Assembly: GCF_031844845.1 (NCBI RefSeq)
Contig: NZ_JAVRMB020000305.1
Coordinates: 7,276-71,275, forward strand
Direction: 5' to 3'
From: Endozoicomonas sp031844845
GTDB taxonomy: Bacteria; Pseudomonadota; Gammaproteobacteria; Pseudomonadales; Endozoicomonadaceae
Length of the DNA: 64,000 bases
Shown here one piece after another: positions 1 through 7,868 of the stretch. The notes beneath the pieces were generated by a model. It searched no databases and was not told the DNA's origin. It saw nothing but the letters and a program-made list of their open reading frames with translations. Position 1 is the first letter of the stretch. The number at the start of each line of letters is the position of its first letter. The position numbers were made by a program, and so were the translations under genes.

Positions 1-88
1 TCAGATTGATGGCTTTTCGGTTATCCGACAGGAGAAAAGCGATTGCCAGAAGACTGACAATGCCCACCAGACTCATAAATATTTCCAT
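1..88 (-). CDS. Nucleoside transporter (CNT/NupC family), N-terminal fragment
   Basis: Only the first 29 codons lie in the window; the gene continues past the left edge. The peptide begins MEIFMSLVGIVSLLAIAFLL and continues into SDNRKAINL. A first membrane helix followed by S(D/S)NRKAINL is the usual start of bacterial concentrative nucleoside transporters, which are inner-membrane Na+ or H+ symporters for nucleoside uptake. An alternative start is the internal ATG at 76. It reads in the same direction as the mmsB operon but is 320 bases away, so it probably has its own promoter. The family call rests on a short peptide. Confidence 0.6.
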   Translation of the reverse strand, partial: MEIFMSLVGIVSLLAIAFLLSDNRKAINL

Positions 89-409
89 GGGATCAGGTTA
101 CCTTCAATGGATGATCAGACCCGACCAGTCACACATTCGGTCAGAGGGCTAAAAAAATCCCGAGAATTGTATAACCTGATTTACAAAAACAGAACCGTTA
201 TCTGACACAACTGTTCAAAAACAGAACAACTTCTGAGCAAAACATTGAGCCAAATCAAGAGAAGGAAAATAACCTGCACGCTGATCGGCAACTATCTATT
301 GAATAATAATTTTGATCGTGCATTCAAAAAAATAGCTGCCAATAGAAACAAATATTTCAGACTTTCCCAGCATACAACAGAAGACCACTGCATGTGGTCA
401 ACATCAAAG
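89..409. other. Intergenic, with a direct repeat of caaaaacagaac type
   Basis: No convincing gene lies here. The one open frame on the plus strand (from 245) runs into mmsB in antisense and has no family resemblance. Two near-identical 12-mers (acaaaaacagaac near 183-195 and tcaaaaacagaac near 214-226) sit about 31 bases apart, three helical turns, upstream of the nucleoside transporter. They could be regulator half-sites; this is inference. Confidence 0.3.
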
Positions 410-1300
410 CTAATCCGCTGGGTCGTAAAGCTGAATAATGCTCGAAAAGTCCTGAGTACTTCCAGAACGGATCGAATGGATTCTATACAAATTCTCTGCC
501 AGAGAGGCCATTGGCGTCGCCGTCTTGCTACTTGCAGCGGTATTCAGGGCTAAACCAAGATCCTTGGCCATCAAACCCACCATAAAACCACCCTGATAGT
601 CATTACTGGCTGGCGTTTGTGGCATAACTCCCGGTACCGGATTATATTTTTCCAGAACCCAGTTCCCTCCAGAGCTCTTATTCATGATTTCAGAGAGCAC
701 TGCCGGATCAAGACCATTATTGATACCCAGTTTGAGGGCTTCCGATGTCCCCGTCATTAGAATGGCCAACAGCATATTGTTGCAGATCTTGGCCAGCTGT
801 CCCGCACCAGCACCGCCAGCATGAAAAATATTCTGTCCCATAACCTCAAGATAAGGTCTGGCTCGTTCTACAGCTTCGCCATTCCCTCCTAGCATAAACG
901 TCAATGTGCCAGCTGCAGCCCCGGCGGTTCCACCGGAAACCGGCGCATCAATAAAATCAATGCCCTGCGCTTCTGCCTTTACACCGACGTTTTTTGCAAC
1001 ATCAGCCTCAATGGTGCTGCAGTCTATAACCAGACAACGGCTGTCAATAACATTAAAAAGCCCTTCATCGCCCAGATACAGCGTTTCCACATGTTTACCA
1101 GCAGGCAACATACTGATCACAACACTGGCACCCTGAGCCGCATCGGTTACCAACTCAGCCTTCGAACCGCCTGCCTGCACCAGCTGATCCAGGGCTTCAG
1201 GCACCAGGTCAAAACCACAGACATCATACCCGGCTTTCACCAGATTCTGAGCCATGGGACCACCCATATTACCAAGACCGATAAATGCAATTTTTGTCAT
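410..1300 (-). CDS. mmsB: 3-hydroxyisobutyrate dehydrogenase
   Basis: Cytosolic NAD-dependent oxidation of 3-hydroxyisobutyrate to methylmalonate semialdehyde in valine catabolism. The 296-residue product has an N-terminal Rossmann motif (IGLGNMGGPMAQNL), the family signature around DAPVSGGTAGAAAGTLTF, and the catalytic lysine region GAGQLAKICNN. The start at 1300 is chosen because AGGA lies 8 bases upstream; a start 3 codons earlier would overlap that site. It is the last gene of the thiolase / acyl-CoA dehydrogenase / enoyl-CoA hydratase run, separated from the hydratase by a palindromic repeat (1361-1441). That order fits an isobutyryl-CoA oxidation pathway. Other beta-hydroxyacid dehydrogenases (e.g. 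tartronate semialdehyde reductase) share the fold, but context favours MmsB. Confidence 0.9.
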   Translation of the reverse strand: MTKIAFIGLGNMGGPMAQNLVKAGYDVCGFDLVPEALDQLVQAGGSKAELVTDAAQGASVVISMLPAGKHVETLYLGDEGLFNVIDSRCLVIDCSTIEADVAKNVGVKAEAQGIDFIDAPVSGGTAGAAAGTLTFMLGGNGEAVERARPYLEVMGQNIFHAGGAGAGQLAKICNNMLLAILMTGTSEALKLGINNGLDPAVLSEIMNKSSGGNWVLEKYNPVPGVMPQTPASNDYQGGFMVGLMAKDLGLALNTAASSKTATPMASLAENLYRIHSIRSGSTQDFSSIIQLYDPAD

Positions 1301-1360
1301 TATTCTCATCCTGCTTTTGCTGTTTGTTCAGCGGTCTGACATAAATACCCATAACGATTT

Positions 1361-1441
1361 AGCCACGGAGACACAAAGTCACGGAGAAAAGAAAAAGTTT
1401 TTTCTCTGTCTCCGTGCCTCCGTGGCAACTTTCTTTCACGG
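1361..1441. repeat. Palindromic intergenic repeat, CACGGAG family, copy 1
   Basis: An imperfect inverted repeat: the left arm starts gccacggagacacaaag and the right arm ends tctccgtgcctccgtggc. The centre is purine-rich on one side and pyrimidine-rich on the other. It lies between the enoyl-CoA hydratase and mmsB. Related copies are at 4806-4886 and 32821-32918. There is no coding content. RNA from either strand would fold into a long hairpin, so it may act as an mRNA-processing or attenuation element between the two genes. Confidence 0.75.
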
Positions 1442-1449
1442 AAAAGGCG

Positions 1450-2226
1450 TTATTCATAAGTCCATTCAGGCTTGCGCTTCTCAAGGAATGCGCGAACCCC
1501 TTCCTGCTGGTTTTTGCCGTTGAACAGTTCCAGAAACATCTCTCTTTCGGAGGGCAAAGCATCTCTTGAGAAACCAGAGCGTCCCATTTGCACCAGTTTT
1601 TTACAGGCTTTCAGGGCATCAGGGCTCTGCTTTCCGGCATTCGACGCCAGGGCTTTCGCACGATCCAGACTTTCTCCAGAACCCACAACTTCTTCTACCA
1701 GGCCAATTGCCAATGCTTTTTCAGCACCCACTTTTTCACCACAGAGGATCATGCGCTTGGCCCAGGCTTCTCCTACCAGGAGTGTCAGGTTTTGTGTCCC
1801 ACCAGCACAAGGCAGCAAACCCACTGCAGCTTCCGGCAACGCCATAATTGCCCGTTCTTCCGCCACCCTCAAATCACAGGCCAGGGCAACTTCGAGACCT
1901 CCTCCCATCGCATAGCCATTAATGGCCGCAATGCTGAGCCCTTTAAAATCACTCAAGGCTTCAAAAGCCTTACCAAACGCTTCAGCAAAGGGGCGGGCCT
2001 CTTCAGGAATCAGGTTATCAAATCGCTTTAAGTCCGCGCCGGCACTGAAAAATTTCTCTGAGGCAGAAGTAATAACCAGCGCAATAACACCCGGATTCCT
2101 ATTCAGCTCCTGAACAATCTGTTCCAACTCTCCCAAACTCTCTGGCGTCCAGGTGTTAGCCGGTGGATTGTCCAGGGTGAGAATGGCGGTACGCCCTTCA
2201 TAAGTCAGATGTAGTGCTTCAGACAT
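1450..2226 (-). CDS. Enoyl-CoA hydratase/isomerase family protein
   Basis: Crotonase-fold enzyme that hydrates an enoyl-CoA, here probably methacrylyl-CoA or a similar branched intermediate. The oxyanion-hole region (FSAGADLKRF) and both catalytic glutamates are present: the E of GGGLEVALACD and the E of ALPEAAVGLLPCAGG. Length is 258 residues, normal for the family. The ATG at 2226 is preferred over the GTG at 2232 because it follows the dehydrogenase stop by 2 bases and has GGAG upstream, so the two genes are translationally coupled. A 3-hydroxyisobutyryl-CoA hydrolase is a related possibility, but that enzyme is usually longer. Confidence 0.85.
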   Translation of the reverse strand: MSEALHLTYEGRTAILTLDNPPANTWTPESLGELEQIVQELNRNPGVIALVITSASEKFFSAGADLKRFDNLIPEEARPFAEAFGKAFEALSDFKGLSIAAINGYAMGGGLEVALACDLRVAEERAIMALPEAAVGLLPCAGGTQNLTLLVGEAWAKRMILCGEKVGAEKALAIGLVEEVVGSGESLDRAKALASNAGKQSPDALKACKKLVQMGRSGFSRDALPSEREMFLELFNGKNQQEGVRAFLEKRKPEWTYE

Positions 2227-2228
2227 AA

Positions 2229-3398
2229 TCACTGTAACTCCATACCAGATTGAGAAATGCTTGTTGAAAGCAAACGACGGGCGACAATCAGTCGCATGAT
2301 TTCATTGGTACCTTCGAGAATCTGATGCACCCGGTTATCACGGACATGACGTTCAAGTGGGTACTCTTTGATATAGCCATAACCGCCATGAATCTGGAGG
2401 GCTTCATTACATACCTGAAAACCGATATCCGTGGCAAACCGCTTGGCCATGGCACAATAGGCGGTGGCCTCCGGGTCGCCATGATCCAGCTTGAAGGCCG
2501 CCAGTCGCACCATCTGACGAGCGGCCACCAGCTCTGTATTCATATCAGCCAGCTTGAACTGCAATGCCTGAAACCCGGCCAGCTCACGACCAAACTGCTT
2601 CCGCTCTTTCATATAGGCTCTGGCAGTATTTAACGCCTGTTGTGCAGTACCCACTGAACAGGTGGCAATATTAATACGGCCACCATCCAGCCCTTTCATG
2701 GCAAAAGAGAAACCCTGCCCCTCTTCGCCCAGCAGGTGATCGGTCGGTATACGGACATTATCAAAAGAAATCTGTCGGGTAGGCTGGGCATTCCAGCCCA
2801 TTTTTTCTTCTTTCTTGCCATAGTGAATGCCTTCCAGGCTGGCCGGCACAGCAAAGGCCGATATTCCTTTCGGACCCTCTTCTCCGGTTCTGGCCATCAC
2901 CAATAGCAGATCGGTACTGCCCGCTCCGGAAATAAACATTTTCGAGCCATTGAGAACGTACTCATCTCCATCACGTACAGCCTTGGTTTTCAATGCAGCG
3001 GCATCACTCCCAGCCCCTGGTTCTGTCAGGCAGTAAGAAGACAGCTTACTGCCACAGACCAGCCCTTCACCCCATTCGGATTTAACCCGGTCAGTGGCAA
3101 ATTCACTGATCATCCAGGCCACCATATTATGAATGGTGATATAGGCGGTAGTGGCCGTACACCCCATAGCCATCTGCTCAAAAATGATATGGGAATCCAG
3201 ACGGGAAAGCCCCAGCCCCCCCATAGACTCATTGGTATAAAGTGCGCAGAAACCAAGATCGCCAGCAGCCCTGATAACATCAACAGGAAAGTGAGAATCA
3301 AGATCCCACTGTGCTGCGTGGGGAGCCAGTTCAGCCTCGGCAAACTGCCGGGCCAGATCTCGAAAGGCTATCTGCTCTTCAGAAAGGTTGTAGTCCAT
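2229..3398 (-). CDS. Acyl-CoA dehydrogenase, probably isobutyryl-CoA type
   Basis: FAD-dependent dehydrogenase of 389 residues that introduces the alpha-beta double bond into an acyl-CoA and passes electrons to ETF. Visible family features are the FAD/substrate motif CLTEPGAGSDAAALKTKA, the C-terminal signature region QIHGGYGYIKEYPLERHVRD, and the catalytic-base region QILEGTNEIMRLIVARRL. The start MDYNLSEEQ (3398) matches the normal N-terminus; the upstream in-frame ATG at 3425 has no ribosome site. It is embedded between the thiolase and hydratase genes and upstream of mmsB, so an isobutyryl- or 2-methyl-branched-chain substrate is inferred rather than read from the sequence. Confidence 0.88.
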   Translation of the reverse strand: MDYNLSEEQIAFRDLARQFAEAELAPHAAQWDLDSHFPVDVIRAAGDLGFCALYTNESMGGLGLSRLDSHIIFEQMAMGCTATTAYITIHNMVAWMISEFATDRVKSEWGEGLVCGSKLSSYCLTEPGAGSDAAALKTKAVRDGDEYVLNGSKMFISGAGSTDLLLVMARTGEEGPKGISAFAVPASLEGIHYGKKEEKMGWNAQPTRQISFDNVRIPTDHLLGEEGQGFSFAMKGLDGGRINIATCSVGTAQQALNTARAYMKERKQFGRELAGFQALQFKLADMNTELVAARQMVRLAAFKLDHGDPEATAYCAMAKRFATDIGFQVCNEALQIHGGYGYIKEYPLERHVRDNRVHQILEGTNEIMRLIVARRLLSTSISQSGMELQ

Positions 3399-3437
3399 AA
3401 AAAAGCCGCCTATAAATTTTGCCATTGGTGAGATATG

Positions 3438-3469
3438 GGGGATAAGGCATTTTTTAATGCCTTATCCCC
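3438..3469 (-). promoter_or_regulatory. Perfect 14-bp stem-loop between thiolase and dehydrogenase genes
   Basis: ggggataaggcatt (3438-3451) pairs exactly with aatgccttatcccc (3456-3469) around a 4-base loop. It lies just downstream of the thiolase stop. No T-run follows on the minus strand, so it is more likely a partial terminator, RNA stabiliser or processing site that sets different levels for thiolase and the downstream genes. Confidence 0.65.
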
Positions 3470-3514
3470 AAACTCAAATAATTCGAAAATACAGGGAGTT
3501 AGCAGCAAAACCTG

Positions 3515-4714
3515 TCACAACATCTCAACTGCAATGGCGGTTGCCTCACCACCACCAATGCACAGTGAAGCGATACCTTTTTTACCCCCCGTTTTTTTCA
3601 GTGCGTGCAGCAAAGTCACCAGAATACGGGCACCACTGGCACCAAGAGGATGACCAAGGGCGCAGGCACCACCATTAATATTTACCTTGTCGTGATCAAG
3701 ACCCAGTTCGCGCATGGCCATCATGGCGACCACTGCAAAGGCTTCATTGACTTCAAACAGATCTACATCACTGGCCTGCCAGTCAATCTTTGCCAACAGT
3801 TTGCGGACACAGTCAATGGGAGCAATGGTAAACTCTTCCGGCTTTTGGGCATGACTCTGATAACCGGTAATCCGCGCAATGGGTTTTAACCCCTGCGCTT
3901 TGGCATCCTCTTCCCGCATTAATACCAGCGCGGCGGCACCATCAGAAATAGAGCTTGAGTTTGCCGCTGTAACGGTTCCATCTTTAGTAAATGCCGGTCG
4001 AAGCTGACGTATTTTCTCCGGCCTGGCTTTACCTGGCTGCTCATCAATTGCAACCACCCCTTTACGGGTTTCAACAGGCACAATTTCCTCAGCAAAAGCT
4101 CCAGACTCAATCGCCTGCCTGGCTCGCTCCAGAGAGGCCAGCGCATAATCATCCATGGCCTCTCGCGTTAATCCGAAGAGATCAGCGGTTTCCTGGGCAA
4201 ATACGCCCATGGCTATTCCACGGTAGGCATCTTCCAGTCCATCGGTAAACATATGATCTTTAACCTGACCATGACCGAGGCGCATACCACCTCTGGCTTT
4301 ATCCAGCAGATAGGGGGCATTGCTCATACTTTCCATACCACCGGCAACCACCATATCCGCTTCACCGGTTTGCAGCTGGGCGGCACCGAGCATCACGGTT
4401 TTCATTCCAGAACCACACAACTTGTTCAGCGTTGTGGTGGGTACATGAACCGGAATCCCGGCATTTAATGCAACCTGTCGTGCTGGTCCCTGACCAGTAC
4501 CCGCAGGCAACACGCACCCCATCAGCACTTCAGAAACCTTTTCCGGAGCAATCCCTGCTCTCTCCAGCGCTGACTTAACGGCAACAGTACCCAGTTCAAC
4601 CGCAGAAACAGACGACAGATCTCCCTGAAATCCGCCCATGGGAGTGCGGGCAGCAGAAACAATGACGACATTTGTTGACGAAAATGGTGAATGAGATGAG
4701 TCAGAATAAGACAT
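3515..4714 (-). CDS. Acetyl-CoA C-acetyltransferase (thiolase)
   Basis: A 399-residue biosynthetic-type thiolase that condenses or cleaves acetyl-CoA and acetoacetyl-CoA or short acyl-CoAs. The active-site cysteine is in TTLNKLCGSGMKTVML, the histidine in NGGACALGHPLGASGAR, and the second cysteine in ASLCIGGGEATA. It is the first gene of the minus-strand catabolic run. The start MSYSDSSHSP is the only one upstream of the conserved IVSAARTPMGGFQG block, though the first ~15 residues are not conserved in the family. The promoter is expected in the 4715-4800 region, but no strong motif was seen there. Confidence 0.9.
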   Translation of the reverse strand: MSYSDSSHSPFSSTNVVIVSAARTPMGGFQGDLSSVSAVELGTVAVKSALERAGIAPEKVSEVLMGCVLPAGTGQGPARQVALNAGIPVHVPTTTLNKLCGSGMKTVMLGAAQLQTGEADMVVAGGMESMSNAPYLLDKARGGMRLGHGQVKDHMFTDGLEDAYRGIAMGVFAQETADLFGLTREAMDDYALASLERARQAIESGAFAEEIVPVETRKGVVAIDEQPGKARPEKIRQLRPAFTKDGTVTAANSSSISDGAAALVLMREEDAKAQGLKPIARITGYQSHAQKPEEFTIAPIDCVRKLLAKIDWQASDVDLFEVNEAFAVVAMMAMRELGLDHDKVNINGGACALGHPLGASGARILVTLLHALKKTGGKKGIASLCIGGGEATAIAVEML

Positions 4715-5160
4715 GAGACGCTCGCTTTTATTTGTTTTTTATTATGACGGTTTAGATATCAAATGCTCATGATGATAGTTCGTCACCCTCTGGCATGAAA
4801 GAGTTGACCACGAAGGCAATGAGACACAAAGGATAAGCTTTTTTCTTTTCTCTGTGCCTTTGGGTACCGTGGCAATTTTCTTTCACTGCAAAAACAAGAT
4901 ACCAAAGTCGGCAGTACTGGAGCAAACCAGAACCTGTTTGTTTTTTTACCCGGCTAAAGGCTGTTTCTTATCCATTTGGATTATACGACCCGATCACCAC
5001 CAGCAGCTCACCCTTTTGAACTACGAAATGAAGAAACTGGCATATTAACAAAGCCATCTTGAGACCTTCCGGACAAACAACCCATCACTGATAGTTTTTA
5101 AAAATCGTTGGTCACAGGCTTTCCTGCCTCTCTCTCTTATCTATTTTCATCAACTATCTG
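4715..5160. other. Intergenic region between divergent operons
   Basis: Contains the 4806-4886 palindromic repeat. The rest (4887-5160) holds no recognisable gene or motif; short open frames have no family features. Confidence 0.5.
4806..4886. repeat. Palindromic intergenic repeat, CACGGAG family, copy 2
   Basis: Imperfect inverted repeat running from gaccacgaaggcaatgagac to ctttgggtaccgtggc and then a short shared tail, aattttctttcac. The tail also matches copy 1 (aactttctttcac at 1427-1439), which shows that the two are copies of one element and not independent hairpins. It lies in the gap between the thiolase gene and the permease operon. Confidence 0.7.
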
Positions 5161-5189
5161 TTGACAGTGTAAACAATGCCCGACATAAT
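5161..5189 (+). promoter_or_regulatory. Sigma-70 promoter of permease-MarR operon
   Basis: TTGACA at 5161-5166, a 17-base spacer, and CATAAT at 5184-5189. This is a near-consensus promoter 57 bases upstream of the first permease gene. Confidence 0.75.
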
Positions 5190-5206
5190 CTGCCAAATAA
5201 TTTACA

Positions 5207-5223
5207 GAGTAAACAGTTTACTC
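5207..5223. promoter_or_regulatory. Palindromic operator, probably for the MarR protein
   Basis: gagtaaac-a-gtttactc is a perfect 8-bp inverted repeat lying just past the expected transcription start. A half-site-like agtgtaaac sits next to the -35 box (5167-5175). A repressor bound here would block the operon. The MarR gene that closes the operon is the obvious candidate, giving negative autoregulation (inference). Confidence 0.65.
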
Positions 5224-5245
5224 TTGTTTGTTTTGAGGTGCGAAT

Positions 5246-5830
5246 ATGACGAAATTTTTTGAGGCGTTCAAAGCGGCAATGCCAGTGTTAATTTTACTGG
5301 CTATTACTGCAGCGTCAGCCCTGCTCTATACCGACCAGACGGTTGTCACTGAAGGGCTTACCAGTGGTTATGAAATGGGGCTGGAGATTATACCAACCAT
5401 GCTCATCGCGTTTATTTTTTCAGGTCTGGTGATGAAGCTTATCCCTGAAGCGTTCCTGAACCGATGGCTGGGAAAGGATGCAGGCCTGAAGGGCTACCTG
5501 CTGGCATTAGCCGGTGGAATGATCACACCTGCGGGACCTGCGGTTATTTATCCAATGATCGGCATGATGATTAAAAAACGCTGTAGCGTTGGCATTATCA
5601 CCACCTTCTTATCCTCCTGGGGCATGTTAGGGCTGATTCGTGCCGTCGCATGGGGCGTGCCTTTACTGGGAGCCAAACTGATGCTGTTAACACTGCTGGT
5701 CAGCTTGCCCGCACCACTGATTGCTGGCTGGCTGGTGAATGTTATTTATGAAAAATATGGCCTGTCCATGGATCCTGATCCGAAAAAAATTGATACCGCT
5801 ATCATCAAAATTCAGGCAGAGGAGCATTAA
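5246..5830 (+). CDS. Half-size membrane permease, first subunit
   Basis: A 194-residue integral membrane protein with about five hydrophobic segments. It carries a glycine/proline-rich motif, GGMITPAGPAVIYPMIGMMI. The layout recalls the two-part permeases of the DUF318/ArsP-like (PF03773) superfamily, in which two homologous halves form one transporter; here the halves are separate genes. It is followed 2 bases later by the second half (TAA TC ATG) with GAGGAG upstream, so the two are translationally coupled. The substrate is not evident. The family assignment is tentative; the membrane nature is clear. Confidence 0.6.
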   Translation: MTKFFEAFKAAMPVLILLAITAASALLYTDQTVVTEGLTSGYEMGLEIIPTMLIAFIFSGLVMKLIPEAFLNRWLGKDAGLKGYLLALAGGMITPAGPAVIYPMIGMMIKKRCSVGIITTFLSSWGMLGLIRAVAWGVPLLGAKLMLLTLLVSLPAPLIAGWLVNVIYEKYGLSMDPDPKKIDTAIIKIQAEEH

Positions 5831-5832
5831 TC

Positions 5833-6330
5833 ATGGATTACATCACTAACGGTATTATGCTGGCACTGTCATTAGTGTGTGCCGTCGTTTTGTATAAACA
5901 ACAGCGCACTGGAGACCTGCTTGATGGTATTAAAGCGGGTCTGGGCATGTTTATGGAGATGCTGCCAGTATTTGCCGCCTCTTTTCTGATTGCCGGTATA
6001 GCACTTGCGATGATCAGCCCTGAACAATTATCCCTATGGCTCTCTGGCTCAAATAACGTTGCAGGCAGTATGATAGCTGCCCTCGTGGGCGCTGTTGCAC
6101 CCACCAGTCCGATCGTGCTGTACCCCATAGCAGGTACGCTTAACAGTGTGGGGACACCCGTTGCTGTGGTGATTGCTTTTGTCGCAGGTTTTAGCCTGGT
6201 AGGCATCGGTCGGGCTATCGTATTTGAGCTGCCATTTATGGGACTGAAGTATGTTATTATTCGCTCGTCTGTCGCGCTCTTAATGCCGGTAATTATAGGA
6301 CTTATCGTGCAGAGCCTGTACGTAGGGTGA
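5833..6330 (+). CDS. Half-size membrane permease, second subunit
   Basis: A 165-residue membrane protein with four to five hydrophobic helices. The motif GAVAPTSPIVLYPIAGTL parallels the GGMITPAGPAVIYPMIG motif in the gene before it (same spacing of P, G and YP residues), so the two are probably ancient duplicates forming a heterodimeric transporter. It ends 3 bases before the MarR gene. No solute-binding protein or ATPase is nearby. The substrate is unknown. Confidence 0.6.
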   Translation: MDYITNGIMLALSLVCAVVLYKQQRTGDLLDGIKAGLGMFMEMLPVFAASFLIAGIALAMISPEQLSLWLSGSNNVAGSMIAALVGAVAPTSPIVLYPIAGTLNSVGTPVAVVIAFVAGFSLVGIGRAIVFELPFMGLKYVIIRSSVALLMPVIIGLIVQSLYVG

Positions 6331-6333
6331 TGT

Positions 6334-6762
6334 ATGTTGATTGATCAGTTAAGTAAGCTTGGGGATCATTGTCGGGAAGCGTTTGAGCAGCTGATCCAAT
6401 CATTACCCGAGAAAGTAACCAGCCGTGAAGCGTTGTTGCTCAGTCTGTTATTTGAAAAAAAGAGCATGCTGCCAAAAGAGGTTGCGAAAACGTTTGGAGT
6501 GACACCCGGACTGATTACCCGCTATATCACCAGCCTGGTCAAAAAAGGATTTATCGAACGTCAGCCTGGTGATGAATTACGCTCTTATCGCATCGTGATC
6601 ACCGACAGGGGCGCTAACGTTGCCGAACGCCTTGAACAGAAAAAACAATGGCTGAATCAACAGATGGAACAGCAGCTCACTAAGGCTGAGCTGGCTTCAT
6701 TGATAAAGATAATCGATAAAATTTCACGGTCGCCAGCGGGATTACCAGCCACCCGGAAGTAA
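6334..6762 (+). CDS. MarR-family transcriptional regulator
   Basis: A 142-residue winged-helix protein. The helix-turn-helix is around KEVAKTFGVTPGLITRYITSLVKKGFIER and the wing is around DELRSYRIVITDRG, both typical of MarR. It closes the permease operon and likely binds the palindrome at 5207-5223. MarR proteins are usually released by a small ligand, so the ligand may be the permease substrate (inference). Confidence 0.85.
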   Translation: MLIDQLSKLGDHCREAFEQLIQSLPEKVTSREALLLSLLFEKKSMLPKEVAKTFGVTPGLITRYITSLVKKGFIERQPGDELRSYRIVITDRGANVAERLEQKKQWLNQQMEQQLTKAELASLIKIIDKISRSPAGLPATRK

Positions 6763-6823
6763 GGCGCCCGGGCTCGCTTTATATCGCCACACCCACTATT
6801 TCAACATTGCCAACTTAACATCA

Positions 6824-6945
6824 GTTTTGAACTCAGTTTCCGTTCACTCTGAACGAGGCGCTTTCCGCTGTCCGTAAAAGCATGCGTCTTATCTTTTTCG
6901 GGCGGCGGGCGGCGAAAACAGGCAAATTATTTAGGGATAAATCCT
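6824..6945. repeat. Long intergenic repeat, GAACGAGGCG family, copy 1
   Basis: About 120 bases that match 44941-45075 almost throughout. Both copies begin ttttgaactcagtttccg, pass through aaaagcatgc and tcttatctttttcgggcgg, and end near ggcaaattattt. Each copy contains GC-rich arms that can pair (ccgctgtccg with cgggcggcgg). This copy lies between convergent genes, where it may act as a two-way terminator. Confidence 0.85.
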
Positions 6946-6953
6946 GAATCGGG

Positions 6954-7793
6954 TTACCGGATATCAGCCGAATATCCTGCCCGCTCCAGCAGGACATTAT
7001 AAGTCCAGGTTCTTATGGTGCTATCAATAGGGGCGCTAACTTCCACATTTTCAGGTAAAAGGGCTTTAATAGACTGGAGACAGGCGTTGAGTTCCTGAGT
7101 GGCTGGCTGCCGGTCAATCAGGGAATAAATGATATGGTCAAACGCACGCTCAGCCGGTTTGAGAGTATTCTCTTTGTATTCAGTCAGTTGTTCATTTTTC
7201 TTAATGGCTTTTTTTAGATTGGCCGCGGTGCTCTTTAGATTCATTTTCCTGGTTAATACATCACTCTCTGCCCGGAGTTTCTCACATTTCTTTTTTATCC
7301 TAACCAGTCTGTCAGGCATCACAGGGTGGGGTTCTTTTTCACACCAGTCTAACAGCGTTTCAGCCTTCTCTAAAATGCCTCTTCCGTAATGATCCAAACC
7401 ATATTTGCCCAACAGATCCATCAATGGCTGGCAGCTTTTTTCCTCCAGAGCCTGACGAGCCTCAGGTAAGCTTTGCCTCCGGGCAGACTGGGCAAAAAGC
7501 CCCTGATAGATACTTTCCAGGCCTTTACTGATTTCTTTACCATCGCTATCGCTGATTTCCAATTCCTCAGCAGATCCAAGAGATCCGATACCAGAATCAA
7601 TACTGACTTTACGATCCTTCTGAACACCATCATGGATAGATTGTTGATGAGAAACTTCGGGAATGGAGACCTGATTTTCAAGAGAAACAGGTTTCACCTG
7701 CCTCCCGATCCATAAGGCTTTATGCCCGGTATCTTCCGGAAGAGCTAACACCCCTTTGACATTACCACTTCGAGCAATGTGAAGTTCTGCCAT
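6954..7793 (-). CDS. Unknown coiled-coil protein
   Basis: A 279-residue hydrophilic protein with no recognised domain, no signal peptide and no membrane segment. Residues 60-90 form a Ser/Asp-rich acidic patch that includes DSGIGS at 66-71. Residues ~160-215 are Lys/Glu-rich with heptad spacing (RIKKKCEKLRAESDVL, then KKAIKKNEQLTEYKE), which suggests a coiled coil. The gene sits alone between a repeat and a hairpin, convergent with the MarR operon. The composition is like that of lineage-specific or effector-like proteins of host-associated bacteria, but no function can be assigned. Confidence 0.6.
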   Translation of the reverse strand: MAELHIARSGNVKGVLALPEDTGHKALWIGRQVKPVSLENQVSIPEVSHQQSIHDGVQKDRKVSIDSGIGSLGSAEELEISDSDGKEISKGLESIYQGLFAQSARRQSLPEARQALEEKSCQPLMDLLGKYGLDHYGRGILEKAETLLDWCEKEPHPVMPDRLVRIKKKCEKLRAESDVLTRKMNLKSTAANLKKAIKKNEQLTEYKENTLKPAERAFDHIIYSLIDRQPATQELNACLQSIKALLPENVEVSAPIDSTIRTWTYNVLLERAGYSADIR

Positions 7794-7807
7794 CTATTTC
7801 ACCCACC

Positions 7808-7845
7808 GATCAATTCAGATGGGTGGCTACCCAGCTGAATTGATC
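7808..7845 (-). terminator. Stem-loop after fabV
   Basis: gatcaattcag (7808-7818) pairs exactly with ctgaattgatc (7835-7845), and gggt/accc pair inside the loop. It lies between the fabV stop and the next minus-strand gene. There is no clear T-run, so termination may be partial. Confidence 0.55.
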
Positions 7846-7868
7846 ATCTTCCGTGATAATTAGCCCAT

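Noticed and set aside
245..553. 102-codon open frame on the plus strand
   Set aside because: Its second half is antisense to mmsB, there is no clear ribosome site, and the peptide has no family resemblance.
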